From: Mesorhabditis belari
Taxonomy: Eukaryota; Nematoda; Chromadorea; Rhabditida; Rhabditidae
Direction of reading: 5' to 3'
DNA length: 64,000 bases
Assembly: GCA_958450365.1 (NCBI GenBank)
Contig: CAUEEP010000939.1
Location: 1,798,001 to 1,862,000 of the forward strand
The notes beneath the pieces were generated by a model. It did no database searches and had not been told where the DNA came from. It saw nothing but the letters and a program-made list of their open reading frames with translations. A program made the translations under genes and the position numbers. Below, in pieces: positions 54,982 to 64,000 of the stretch. How positions within the stretch are numbered: position 1 is the stretch's first letter; the number at the start of each line of letters is the position of its first letter.

Positions 54982-55512
54982 GTCGTAGCCGTTTACGAAA
55001 ACGTTTACGAAATTCAGCCGCTAACGAATGAGGGTATTTCCGGGCATCCAATCAAAAAGTCATCCACATAAAAAATGTTCATAATACATATATTTTATAA
55101 TAAATTTTTGAGATTAGCTCATTTGGTTCAGTAGAAAAATTTTTTTGAGCCCCCAAAGTTTAGGTTTAAAAATGCTCTAAAATGGCTATTTTAGAGCCCT
55201 CTTTCTCCTACTTTAAACGAAAAATTGTTTTAGATGGCTTTACTTTAAGAATTTACATCAAATTGGCTACAAAATGAGCTATTAGGCAAGTTTTTTGGCT
55301 GAGTAGAAAATTTTTTATAGCCATTTTAGAGCCTTTTTAAACCTAAACTTTGGGGGCTCAAAAAAAATTTTCTACTGAACCAAATGAGCTAATCTCAAAA
55401 ATTTATTATAAAATATATGTATTATGAACATTTTTTATGTGGATGACTTTTTGATTGGATGCTCGGAAATACCCTCATTCGTTAGTGGCTGAATTTCGTA
55501 AACGGCTACGAC
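54982..55512. mobile_element. 531-bp palindromic MITE (GTCGTAGCCGTTTACG ends)
   Basis: Left GTCGTAGCCGTTTACGAAAA; right complement AATTTCGTAAACGGCTACGAC. Arms of about 220 bp pair closely (for example ATTTCCGGGCATCCAATCAA). Confidence 0.9.
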
Positions 55513-56039
55513 ATATTATTTTTGATATTCTTGATGACTTTGCAATTCTAGCTTTACTTGGCTTCAAGAAGATTTTAGAAAGATTCTAGCTTCAAGAACT
55601 CGCTTTACTTGGCTTTAAGAACGAAAACGAAAACGAAACGAAACTTGTATCGAAACGTTTTCTAGCTTCTCTATGTTTTATTTATGACAATTTTACGGAT
55701 CATTTTGCAATGGACTGACTCATTCAATCCATGCTGACAATTCAATCCACTACATGAACAGTGATTGGACAAAAACAAAAACATTACCGTAGAGCCGGCT
55801 CTTCTATAGAAGAAGACTTCTTCTATAGAAGACCTCTTCTTCTTCTTCTATTCTATACTTCTTCTATTTCTTTTTCAATATTCCTATAAAATGCTTTGTC
55901 CTGCTCTAGCTGCAGTCTCCTCAGATGTTTAAATATTGTTTTGTCTACATTCTACCGTAGGCTTCTGTTTGGAAGCATTCTAAAATTCTGGACTAACTGA
56001 TAAACCTTACCTACACTACAATGAAATAGAGATGAGCTC
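55513..56039. other. No gene recognised
   Basis: TTCTTCTTCTATTCTATACTTC-type low complexity at 55800-55875. Nothing else seen. Confidence 0.4.
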
Positions 56040-56118
56040 ATGGCCTAGTAGATAAAGGTCTAGTCTGTGAAACGGCGGTCCTATTCTTGCCCTCGGGTTC
56101 AATTCCGTCTGCATGTAA
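56040..56118 (+). ncRNA. tRNA-like sequence
   Basis: CTCATGGCCTAGTAGATAAA (A-box-like), CTGTGAAACGGCGG (anticodon-loop-like) and CCTCGGGTTCAATTCCGTCT (B-box). Stems are incomplete. It directly precedes the palindrome at 56151. Confidence 0.5.
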
Positions 56119-56150
56119 AATTTTCGTTTTTGCGATTCTTGGAACTACAC

Positions 56151-56375
56151 TACTGGACAATGAAATATTATATTTGAAAAAAGATCGTCACTTTCGCGCG
56201 TCTATAACTTCCTTGTCTTTACCGTATTTCTAAATATTAATCTTACCATTGTGTAGCCCTTGAAAAGAGCTTTCAGAAAATGTATAACACTAATAGTTTA
56301 AACTCGAAGACAAGGGAGTTACAGATGCGCGAAAGTGACGATCGTTTTTCAAATATGATATTTCATTGTCCAGTA
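56151..56375. mobile_element. 225-bp palindromic MITE
   Basis: Ends TACTGGACAATGAAATATTA and complement TTTCATTGTCCAGTA; arms contain GATCGTCACTTTCGCGCGTC. Confidence 0.9.
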
Positions 56376-57643
56376 CTGTACCTACGAGAATGTGCACAAA
56401 ATGATATTTTGTGAAACGGAGCGCAGAAAAGCGCAATAAAATGTAGACTTCCGGAACGGAGTCACAAAATGGTCTTTCTGTCCATTTTCATCCCGTTTTC
56501 GACGTCATTAAGCTCTTTTAGTTTATAACTATTATTTAAAGCCTTTGAAAGTCTTTAAAAAGTTGAGCACTTTGCTAAACTTTAATAAAGAGGGCTCTTC
56601 AATTGGAATAAATACTGTAGATTCCGCACTTGAGCGAAGCTAGATCTGGCTTCCCTGCTTGTCTGGCTTAACCTGGTCCAGAAAAATAGTCAGCCATCCA
56701 GACTGACCTATCCAGATCAGATCTGAATTTATTCGGATCAGAATTTATTCAGGCTTCAGGCTTAGACTTAGTGCGAGGCGCTAGCCGCTAGCCTTCGCAC
56801 TAAACGCAAGCCTAAGCCTAAGCCTAAGCATAACAAAACCACTAACCCATCTCAGTCCCACGTTTCGTTTAACCCTTCCATTTCAATCAACTTTGATAAA
56901 AAGAGCGCTTTTTGTGACGCCAAACGGTCTCCACTTCAAAACAACAATTTGTCCACTTCAAATTGATCAATTTCTTTGTCTATGAAAAAAGCTTATCTTT
57001 ATTTTGAAGCACGAGAAGGAATTCAGACATAAAGCCAATAAAAGAGGGAGAAAGAGTTCTTCCGATGACGGGGGGAAAGCTGAATTACTGGCTAATTAAA
57101 GGTAAAACTATGCAGAGAACTGTTGTATTGGAGTGCTGATAAAGTTTCGGAGTGGAATCCTGTAGAGATAATTGGATTTTTAAAGGCCTGGACTTTCACC
57201 AAGCTATTCAGCATCTAGCAACTTAGCCAAGCTGAGCTGAGCTGAGCAATTTCCTCCCGTGAACCATGAAGGGAAACGGAGCGAATGACTCATCTTTTGG
57301 CCTTCTTTGGAGAGCGCTGAAAAAAAAGAGCAAAGAAAAGAGCAAAGAAGAGTCAAAAGAAAAAAAGAAAGGGTGCCAAATTGTGTGGAAGAAACCCTAA
57401 AACATTTAGGGTGAAACAGTGAAGAGAAAAATGAACAGAAAAACGATACACCGATCAGAGCCCCCATTGCCCTTTTCGATTCTCCGGTGGCCCTTATTGA
57501 TTGCATTATTTGCATTAAAGTATCAGCTTTGGGGGTTTTTTAGTGCTATCTTTACTTTAGTACTTTAAATCACAAAGTTTAAAGTGCTGGAGCCTTTAAA
57601 CCTTTAGACTTGAAGTCTAGTCTAGTTTAAAGTTTAAAGTCTA
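56376..57643. other. No gene recognised
   Basis: A short AAGCCTAAGCCTAAGCC telomere-like run lies near 56809-56828. ORF 57515-57204 (minus) has no recognised family. Confidence 0.4.
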
Positions 57644-58165
57644 TTAGGTTGATGCATAAGTCTTTTCGTTTTTTTCGTACTTCTGTTAAAAAGTAACAAA
57701 TTCACCAATTAATCTATAGTTTGCTCTATAAAAAAAAGTGTTTTTTTGTTCAATTTGCATCTTTTTAAATGAATTTCGGTTCACTTTCAAGCAAATTCGG
57801 GAGTGAAAAACGCCTTTTTCGTAAAAATCTATAAAAAACTCTACGGAAAAATTGGCTGAATGAATTTCTCTGAAATTTTGGCGAAATATCAAACGTTTTT
57901 TCTCTCTATCTTTTATCTATTGACACGAAGATAGGTTTTCTTTAGCTAAGGTGTCTAAACCGCATCATCGAGTTAGCCCTTTTTGACTACCCGACTTCAT
58001 ACTCTCAAGAAAATCCAGGCATAAAATATTTTTAAACCCGTTTTAATGTTATTTTGCAGAAAAATGATTGGTTTTTCTAATGAAATCAACCGTAGTTTAA
58101 TTGGTGCATTTGTTGGCTTGAAACGGCAGACGAAAAGGAACAAAAACACTTATGCATCAACCTAA
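57644..58165. mobile_element. Mariner-type MITE, 522 bp
   Basis: Perfect termini TTAGGTTGATGCATAAGTCT and complement, TA on both sides, inserted into a TTTAAAGTCTAG repeat that continues on the other side. Confidence 0.95.
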
Positions 58166-58689
58166 TAGTTTAAAGTCTAGTTTAAAGTGCTAAAGCCTTT
58201 AAACCTTTAGACTTGAAAGTTTACAGTCTAGTTTAAAGTGCTAGAGCAGTTAAGCGTTTAAACTTGAAAGTTTAAAGTCTAGCTTAAAGTCTAGCTTAAA
58301 GTTTGAAGTCCAATATTATCCTGCGTACATTGCGTGCTATCAGAGTTTCAATTTCAAAAGCAAGCTTTACATTGTAAAGCTAAGCTATCCAGATATCAAA
58401 TTGTATACTTTGGATTTGTCTTCTAATTTCTGTCTTCTAAGCTTTCTAAAGTTTTTACAATAACGATATATTGGATCCACATTTGAGAAGCGGATAATGG
58501 ATAAGAGAAATCACTATTTTTTGTAATAAAACGGCGCATCTCTCTTTTGTAATGTTTTTTTTTGTTAAAAATTTGCCTATATTGAATGCCTATATTGAAT
58601 TTTGCATGTTTTCTTGATGAGATTACGATACTTTTTCTTAGCGGCGCGTTAGAAAACGTATTAATCGCGAGGAACACATTCTAACTCTT

Positions 58690-59231
58690 ACGCAACCCAA
58701 AATACGCTCAATTCCTCTAATCGATTTCTTGGTTGTGGGGGTTGACCTAGAGAAAGCCACTGATTTTTGCGCTTCACATTCTCATATTGTATCCCTGTTT
58801 CATCAGATGTTAGAATTCTTCCCCAAAAATCATGAGATTGAAAGCAGGGTAGAGCTTTTGAAAGCAGAGTAGAGCTAACGATAACACGAATTGTTTTGTT
58901 GCCTTGAGTCAGTTCATGAGGAACCCATCTTCCGCAGTGAATTGTTTTTCCTAATTGATGTTGTCGATTGTTTTTTGGTCCATCCCAAATCCGCAAATCC
59001 GGTGTCCGCTAACTCACAAGTGGTAAGGGTTGGATTGAGTTCGATGGCATCAAGCAAATTCGCATCTGAAATCTCTTGCGGTCGTCCAGGTCGTTCCTCG
59101 TCTTGGAGACTTTCATTTCCATCTTTTAACCGCTCAAACCATATCTGGCATTGTCTTTCGCTAATGCTGTCTTCCCCAAAAACTTCAATGTCCTCAAACT
59201 GTGACATATGACAATAGCCGGCAGTTTTCAA
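58690..59231 (-). pseudogene. Mariner transposase, 3'-truncated
   Basis: SISERQCQIWFERLKDGNES then LQDEERPGRPQEISDANLLD (both HTH and linker), GKTIHCGRWVPHELTQ, LTSDETGIQYENVKRKNQWL (first D). Frameshifted near 59000 and lost after LSVFWVA at 58690, where sequence ending TTAATCGCGAGGAACACATT begins. The AACTGTGACATATGACAATA...CAACCCAAT end at 59197-59246 recurs at 59556-59605. Confidence 0.85.
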
Positions 59232-59387
59232 TTCACCAACCCAATAAATTAAAAATAATAATAATAATTAATAATTAAAAAAGTAATTAAACAAATTGGG
59301 TTTAATTTCATTTTACTTCAAATCAATTTAAAGGAATTCTTTCTTGAAATAATAAAATTCTGACGACAGATGCCTTTCGGACCGTCC

Positions 59388-59475
59388 ACCGTACTTTCAG
59401 ACGTTTCCGCGCCAAACGTCGGAAACTACCGTAACCCGACGCAATAAAAGGACCCCACCACAAAGAATTTTTCAG
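59388..59475. repeat. Second copy of the ACGTTTCCGCGCCAAACGT repeat
   Basis: Matches 25214-25300 in the same orientation, including AAAGAATTTTTCAGTCTTT. Confidence 0.8.
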
Positions 59476-59778
59476 TCTTTCGTCGTGTTTTATTTTTTCA
59501 TTCTTTTTTCATTGACACCAAAATGGGTTTCTTTTGAAGAAAGTGCTCAAACTGTCACATATGACAATAGCCTGCAGTTTTCAATTCACCAACCCAATAT
59601 TAATCTAGGGCTTATAGCTGGATTGATTGAAGCCCTGCGTTCATACTTTCAGACTTTGCTCTTGTTTGTCAAGTTTGACTTGATACTTGATAACTTTATC
59701 TTTTCCAATAACGTAAATAGACTTTTGCTGACTTAAGATATAGTATCTTGTAATTCAGGTTCCCTCCTCGGGAAAGAC

Positions 59779-60223
59779 ATGCGATGGAAGGGGTCAGCTC
59801 TGATATTTTGTATTCTATTTTGTATTCTATTATTCACACAAGCCCAGGAAAACAATCGAATCGAGGTAAATGAAAATTTATGCAAAAAATACTACATAAT
59901 TTTATAAATTAGCATAATATTTAAAAAAAAGACATAATATGTGGTCATATTTTCCAAAAAACCTAATACTTTAGGATGCCCAAAGCCAAGCTATTGTTTT
60001 CGTCGATAAACCCACCACTCCGACGCCAAAGAACGATTTACGACACTCGTGGCTTCGCTGTGAGTTATAATTTGCCATATTTTCTCGTATTAAAACGCAT
60101 ACTTATCCAATTACTTTAATAATTATCCAATTTATTCAAAATTTCTTAACTTTGATTCCAGTTGATCCAAAATACCCAGGAGGTGAGTGGCAAAATGTTT
60201 CTTGTGCAAAATTGTGCGCCTAA
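59779..60223 (+). CDS. Small secreted protein candidate with signal peptide
   Basis: The ATG is 20 nt after acceptor TAATTCAG. Exons 59779-59865, 59975-60059 and 60162-60223 join in frame to about 77 aa. The N terminus MRWKGSALIFCILFCILLFT ending QAQ is a clear signal peptide with a likely cleavage after AQ. The mature part is ENNRIEDAQSQAIVFVDKPT, TPTPKNDLRHSWLRFDPKYP, then GGEWQNVSCAKLCA and a stop, with two cysteines. An alternative donor GTGAGT at 60183 after CCAGGAG could splice to 60443 instead, which would change the C terminus. The end lies in repeat-like sequence (TGTGCGCC...GTAAACCC). Family not recognised. Confidence 0.5.
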
Positions 60224-60733
60224 ACCTTATGTGCTTTGTAAACCCATTGTCCAGCTTGGGGTGAACTTTGTGCTCGAAATGCATCGCTTCTCGCAGCTTC
60301 CTTGCTTTTTCCTGCGTCAGAAGTCTTGCGTTTAACCATGAGCACAAATAGGTTTCATAAAGTGGATACAATTGCTTTGCTACAATTGCTACAATGGCAC
60401 GAGTTGACAAATATAACAAATAACAGTTTTTTAACGGTTCAGGAGATGAGCTTTGCTTTCTTTGTTTCCATTCAACTCCGCAAACCATCTTACAGTTAGT
60501 TTTGGCCTTTTTTGTCGTCCGGCTATGAAAAGTTCTGGATTCTTAATTCTTATTTTTGTTGAATAATACTTTTGAAGTAAAATACCACAAATTCGGTTGA
60601 AGGAATCCCTTTCTGGATGAAAATGTTGCGTAAAAAAGTGACAAAAATGGCAGATCGCCAGAGAGAGGCCGACTTGAGCTCATCCGAGAGCTTGTAAAAT
60701 AAGTTGTATATTCCAATCGAAAAGTTCTTTGTA
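60224..60733. other. No gene recognised
   Basis: A candidate downstream exon at 60443 (acceptor ACGGTTCAG) is possible for the secreted-protein gene. Nothing else stands out. Confidence 0.35.
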
Positions 60734-61966
60734 TTAGGTTGGCGACATTGAAATTTCGTTTTTTTGCAGCAACAAGTTTATTCGTAAAAACTAGAAATCT
60801 AGAAACAATTAATCAACAATCTATTCCCCACAGCTATCAATAACATTTTTTCCTTCTTCAACGCAAATTATGGATACTCTCTTGCAAGAATTGTGCTGGT
60901 TTTGATTGAAAGAAAGCAGAGACCCATTTTTTGATGTCGTCAATGTTCTGGAACTTGTGGCTTTTTAGTGAATGCCGAATACTTCGAAAGAAATGGTAGT
61001 CAGACGGGGCAATATCTGGACTATAAGGCGGATGAACTAGAAGTTCCCATTGCTCAATCTTCTCTTGCGTAATTTTGGCAACGTGAGGACAGGCATTGTG
61101 TTGTAACAATCGCACCGTTGTCGGATCAATTCCTTTTGAGCGAAGAACCGCGTCCGCGCGATCTAGTTGTCGAACGTAAAGATTTGCATCAACAGTCTGA
61201 CCAGAAATTAACACTTCGAAATGGACCAGGCCTCGGGTATTCCACCAAACCGACAGCATAACTTTCTTTGCGTGAAAATCTGGTTTAGGTATTGGCTTTG
61301 GAATTTCTCCCGGATTGAGCCATTGTCTTATCCTTGTAATATTGTCATAATGAATCCATTTCTTATCAGAAGTTAAAATTGCATCCCAAAATCCACTATT
61401 CTTGGAAATTCTAAGCAAATTTCCTGAATAAAGAACTCTGATGGCTTTGTTGCATCGCTTAGTGAATGTGGAATCCATTTTCCAGCTTTATTGAGCTTGC
61501 CCAATTCATGCAAATGGTTTTCGGTTGTTTTATGATCACAATTAAAATATTTCATATGTAGTCTTTATCGGGTCACTTTCGATTATCTGCTTCAAATCGT
61601 CGTTTGTCCTCGTCCCAGATCTTCCAGACTTCCGTCACCCATTCGAAATCTTTTGAACCAGTTTTGACATTGATGAACAGTGATAACATCTTTCTCAAAT
61701 ACGTTACAAAGTGATTCATGCGATTCAGTTGCTGTTTTTTCATGTTTGAAATCGTACAGCAACAAATGCGAAGTCGATATTTTGAGGTCATCTAGCATCT
61801 ATAAGATTTTTTTATTAAAATTCTTCAACTAGAAATAAAGAAAAGACGCTTAATAAAGCACAATAATTATATCTTTAAAACAGAAGAGATTGCGGTGGTA
61901 ATAGTATCCACAGTGTTAAAATCCATAAAGAGAAACGCAAACGAAATTTCAATGTCGCCAACCTAA
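60734..61966. mobile_element. Full-length mariner element with dead transposase
   Basis: Termini TTAGGTTGGCGACATTGAAA and complement, TA at 60732-60733 and 61967-61968, 1233 bp. Confidence 0.95.
60858..61798 (-). pseudogene. Mariner transposase, inactivated
   Basis: HTH CQNWFKRFRMGDGSLED near the start, frameshift near 61600, GKLNKAGKWIPHSL, LTSDKKWIHYDN (DET changed to DKK), VWWNTRGLVHFEVLISGQTV, RLLQHNACPH where the family has HDNARPH or QDNARPH (second catalytic D replaced), and PPYSPDIAPSDYHFF (third D kept). A catalytic residue is lost in addition to frameshifts. Confidence 0.9.
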
Positions 61967-62099
61967 TAGATAAATGATGCCAAGATGAAGGGCTTTATTT
62001 TTCTATATAACACTTGGCACTTTAGTAATAAGTCAGGCGTTTGCCAGCAACTTTTCCAAAAGATTCGGTTCCTATTAAGTCCTAATTCGGTTCTCATTT

Positions 62100-62600
62100 G
62101 GTTTCTATTCAGTTCCTATCCGATTCCTATTTGAATTCTATTCAGTTCCTATTCGGCTCCTATTCGGCTCCTATTCGGCTCCTATTCGGCTCCTATTCGG
62201 CTCCTATTCGGCTCCTATTCGGCTCCTATTCGGCTCCTATTCGGCTCCTATTCGGCTCCTATTCGGCTCCTATTCGGCTCCTATTCGGCTCCTATTAAGT
62301 CCTGATTCGGCTCCTATTCGGTTCTCATTCGGTTCCTATTTGAATTCTATTTGGTTCCTATTCGGTTCCTATTCAGTTCCCATTCGGTTCCTATTCGGCT
62401 CCTATTCGGCTCCTATCAAGTCCTGATTCGGCTCCCTTTCGGTTTCCATTTGGTTCCTATTTGGATCCTATTCGGCTCCTATTCGGTTCCTATTCGGTTT
62501 CTATTAAGTCGTGATTCGGCCCCCTTTCGGTTCCCATTTGGTTCCTATTTGGTTCCTATTCGGCTCTTATTAAGTCCTGACTCAGGTTCCCTTTCGGCTC
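62100..62600. repeat. 12-bp minisatellite (CTATTCGGCTCC) with diverged flanks
   Basis: About eleven perfect units at 62150-62290, then diverged CTATTCGGTTCC/CATTTGGTTCC variants to 62600. Confidence 0.95.
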
Positions 62601-62616
62601 CTATTCAGCTATTCGA

Positions 62617-62690
62617 CGACGCGGCGCTCCCATCGACTACCTCCAAATGGCGGCGACGTCAATTGGAATGCGACGTCGCGCAAAAATTAA
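62617..62690 (-). repeat. Inverted partner of the repeat at 5547-5617
   Basis: CGACGCGGCGCTCCCATCGA, TACCTCCAAATGGCGG and GACGTCAATTGGAATGCGACG are the complement of the 5.5-kb copy. Confidence 0.8.
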
Positions 62691-62699
62691 CATTTAAAA

Positions 62700-63390
62700 T
62701 TTGCGACAGATATTCAAATTTAACATGAAAACGTCTAGAAAAACATTTTTTTTGTTTTTCTTTTTCAACATTTCTCAATCTCTCTACTTAGCGTCCAGTG
62801 TGTCAGATGGCTTGCGTTTACGGGGCTTTCTCAATAGTATTACGGTGAATATTATCATTTTTGGGGATAATTCAGTCTAGCGGAAGACTTGCGTTCATGC
62901 AAATCGAGAACTCAGAGGCCAGTGCGCCAGATGGGTTGCTTTTGCGCACTTTTGCGCACTTTTGCGCACGTTTCACCCATTCAAAGCTCATCAAAAGCCT
63001 ATTCGACTCAAAATCTCGACAAATATTCGCTTTTCCTCCTTTTTTTCCTCACAAATATTCCCTTCTTTTCAATCCGTGATTAATTTCGGCGATGGATTGC
63101 CCCCATTCGTCCCTTCATGAAACCAAAACCAAAAAAAAAATGTCGCAAAAATCCACTTACATCTCCGTGGGGGTTTTCTCTCCTTTTCTCTCCTTCATCT
63201 TTTCTCAAATCGTTTCCCGAAAAGGTTTCTATTTTTTTTTTGAAAGAAAACCAGGTGGATTTCGGATTTTTTTCGATTTTTCCGATTTTTTCCGATTTTG
63301 TAACTTTTTTAGAAAGTTTTTCGATTTCTGACTGATCATCGTTTCCTGTTTACGCAAATATTTTATTTTATTCGGTGGACTTTGTGCTTA
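62700..63390. other. No gene recognised
   Basis: Contains half-copies of the GTGCGCCAGATGG / GCGTTTACGG hairpin family near 62800-62980. ORFs here are low-complexity, F/S-rich. Confidence 0.4.
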
Positions 63391-63473
63391 AACCTGTAAA
63401 CGCATCGTCTAGCGCGCTTTTCTTATGAAAAAATGAGGAATCGAGTGCGCCAGAGATGGTGCGTTTACAGATT
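63391..63473. repeat. Hairpin repeat, GTAAACGCATCGTCTAGCGC family
   Basis: Arms GTAAACGCATCGTCTAGCGC and complement GTGCGCCAGAGATGGTGCGT plus TTAC around a loop with TTATGAAAAAATGAGGAATC. Confidence 0.8.
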
Positions 63474-63479
63474 TGAGCC

Positions 63480-63680
63480 CAAAGCAAGCGTTGACAGATT
63501 TGAGCACAAAGCGTTTACAGATTTGAGCTCAAAGCGTTTACAGATTTGAGCTCAAAGCGTTTACAGATTTGAGCTCAAAGCGTTTACAGATTTGAGCACA
63601 AAGCGTTTACAGATTTGAGCTCAAAGCGTTTACAGATTTGAGCTCAAAGCGTTTACAGATTTGAGCCCAAAGCATTTGAG
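63480..63680. repeat. 23-bp minisatellite (AGCGTTTACAGATTTGAGCT)
   Basis: Eight copies of CAAAGCGTTTACAGATTTGAGCT-type units. The unit contains the GCGTTTACAG of the neighbouring hairpin, so the array may have grown from the hairpin arm. Confidence 0.95.
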
Positions 63681-63819
63681 CACAAAGCACAGTTCTTTCT
63701 TACTTTTGTTCTAATCTTTTACCCAAATTCAATGCTCAATGCCAAATTCAATGACCAAATAAAATGCTTTACAAAGAAACAGCTTGTACTTTGTAACAGC
63801 TAGCTACAGCTAGCTTTGT

Positions 63820-63950
63820 AAACTCACCTCTTCCGGCACACTGAAAGCTTCTGAAAGCTTCAAGTCAAATGAGCTAAAAGTAGACTAGTGAAAGATGGTA
63901 TTTTGTGAAAAAGTGAAGCTTTCAGTGTGCCAAACGTTGAGAGTTTGGGA
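63820..63950. repeat. Hairpin repeat, diverged member
   Basis: GTAAACTCACCTCTTCCGGC plus ACACTGAAAGCTTC pairs with GAAGCTTTCAGTGTGCC plus AAACG. Confidence 0.65.
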
Positions 63951-64000
63951 GAAAATCTCAGAGAAAACTCTTTTGAACAATTAGCATTGAGTTTGAAATC

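Overview
The window looks like nuclear DNA of a nematode. The evidence is arrays of the nematode telomere hexamer TTAGGC/GCCTAA, many very short introns (about 36-50 bp) with TTTCAG or TTTAG acceptors, acceptor-like sequence directly before start codons (as expected for spliced-leader trans-splicing), and many mariner, Tc1 and Merlin relics and palindromic MITEs. I cannot name the species. All gene models below were spliced by hand; in every full-length model the reading frame closes across all exons.

Layout. 1-4.8 kb is a compact gene cluster: mitochondrial ribosomal protein mL38 (+, 10 exons), cytochrome c oxidase subunit 5B (+, 6 exons, 187 bp downstream, possibly the same operon), and a convergent nucleotide-diphospho-sugar transferase (-, 9 exons). 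5-13.6 kb is a transposon graveyard: a broken Tc1 transposase, a truncated SLC17-type MFS transporter, a mariner MITE with a LINE tail nested in it, and a decayed mariner. 14.4-21.1 kb holds one repeat-swollen gene for a basic S/R/T/P-rich protein with a C-terminal membrane anchor; it appears to have two alternative first exons, each ending exactly in ATG. 22-29 kb holds palindromic elements, a whole but frameshifted mariner, a Merlin relic and simple repeats. 29.2-37.8 kb is the 14-exon AGXT2-type aminotransferase gene, its introns packed with minisatellites and foldback elements. 38-45.5 kb has no convincing gene. 45.5-47.7 kb is the 13-exon proteasome ATPase RPT1 (-). 48-64 kb is again mostly repeats, with one small secreted-protein candidate (59.8-60.2 kb) and a full-length dead mariner (60.7-62.0 kb).

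How the genes relate. mL38, COX5B and AGXT2 all belong to mitochondrial function. RPT1 is cytosolic/nuclear proteasome. The glycosyltransferase should act in the secretory pathway. Most of the window (well over two thirds) is introns, repeats and mobile DNA.

The most unusual feature is a recurring architecture. At least six elements carry a tRNA-like module (recognisable Pol III A- and/or B-box) in the loop, or in both arms, of a long inverted repeat. The tRNA-like sequences differ between elements. They look like SINE/MITE chimeras that would be transcribed as hairpins, and I do not know a described family that matches.
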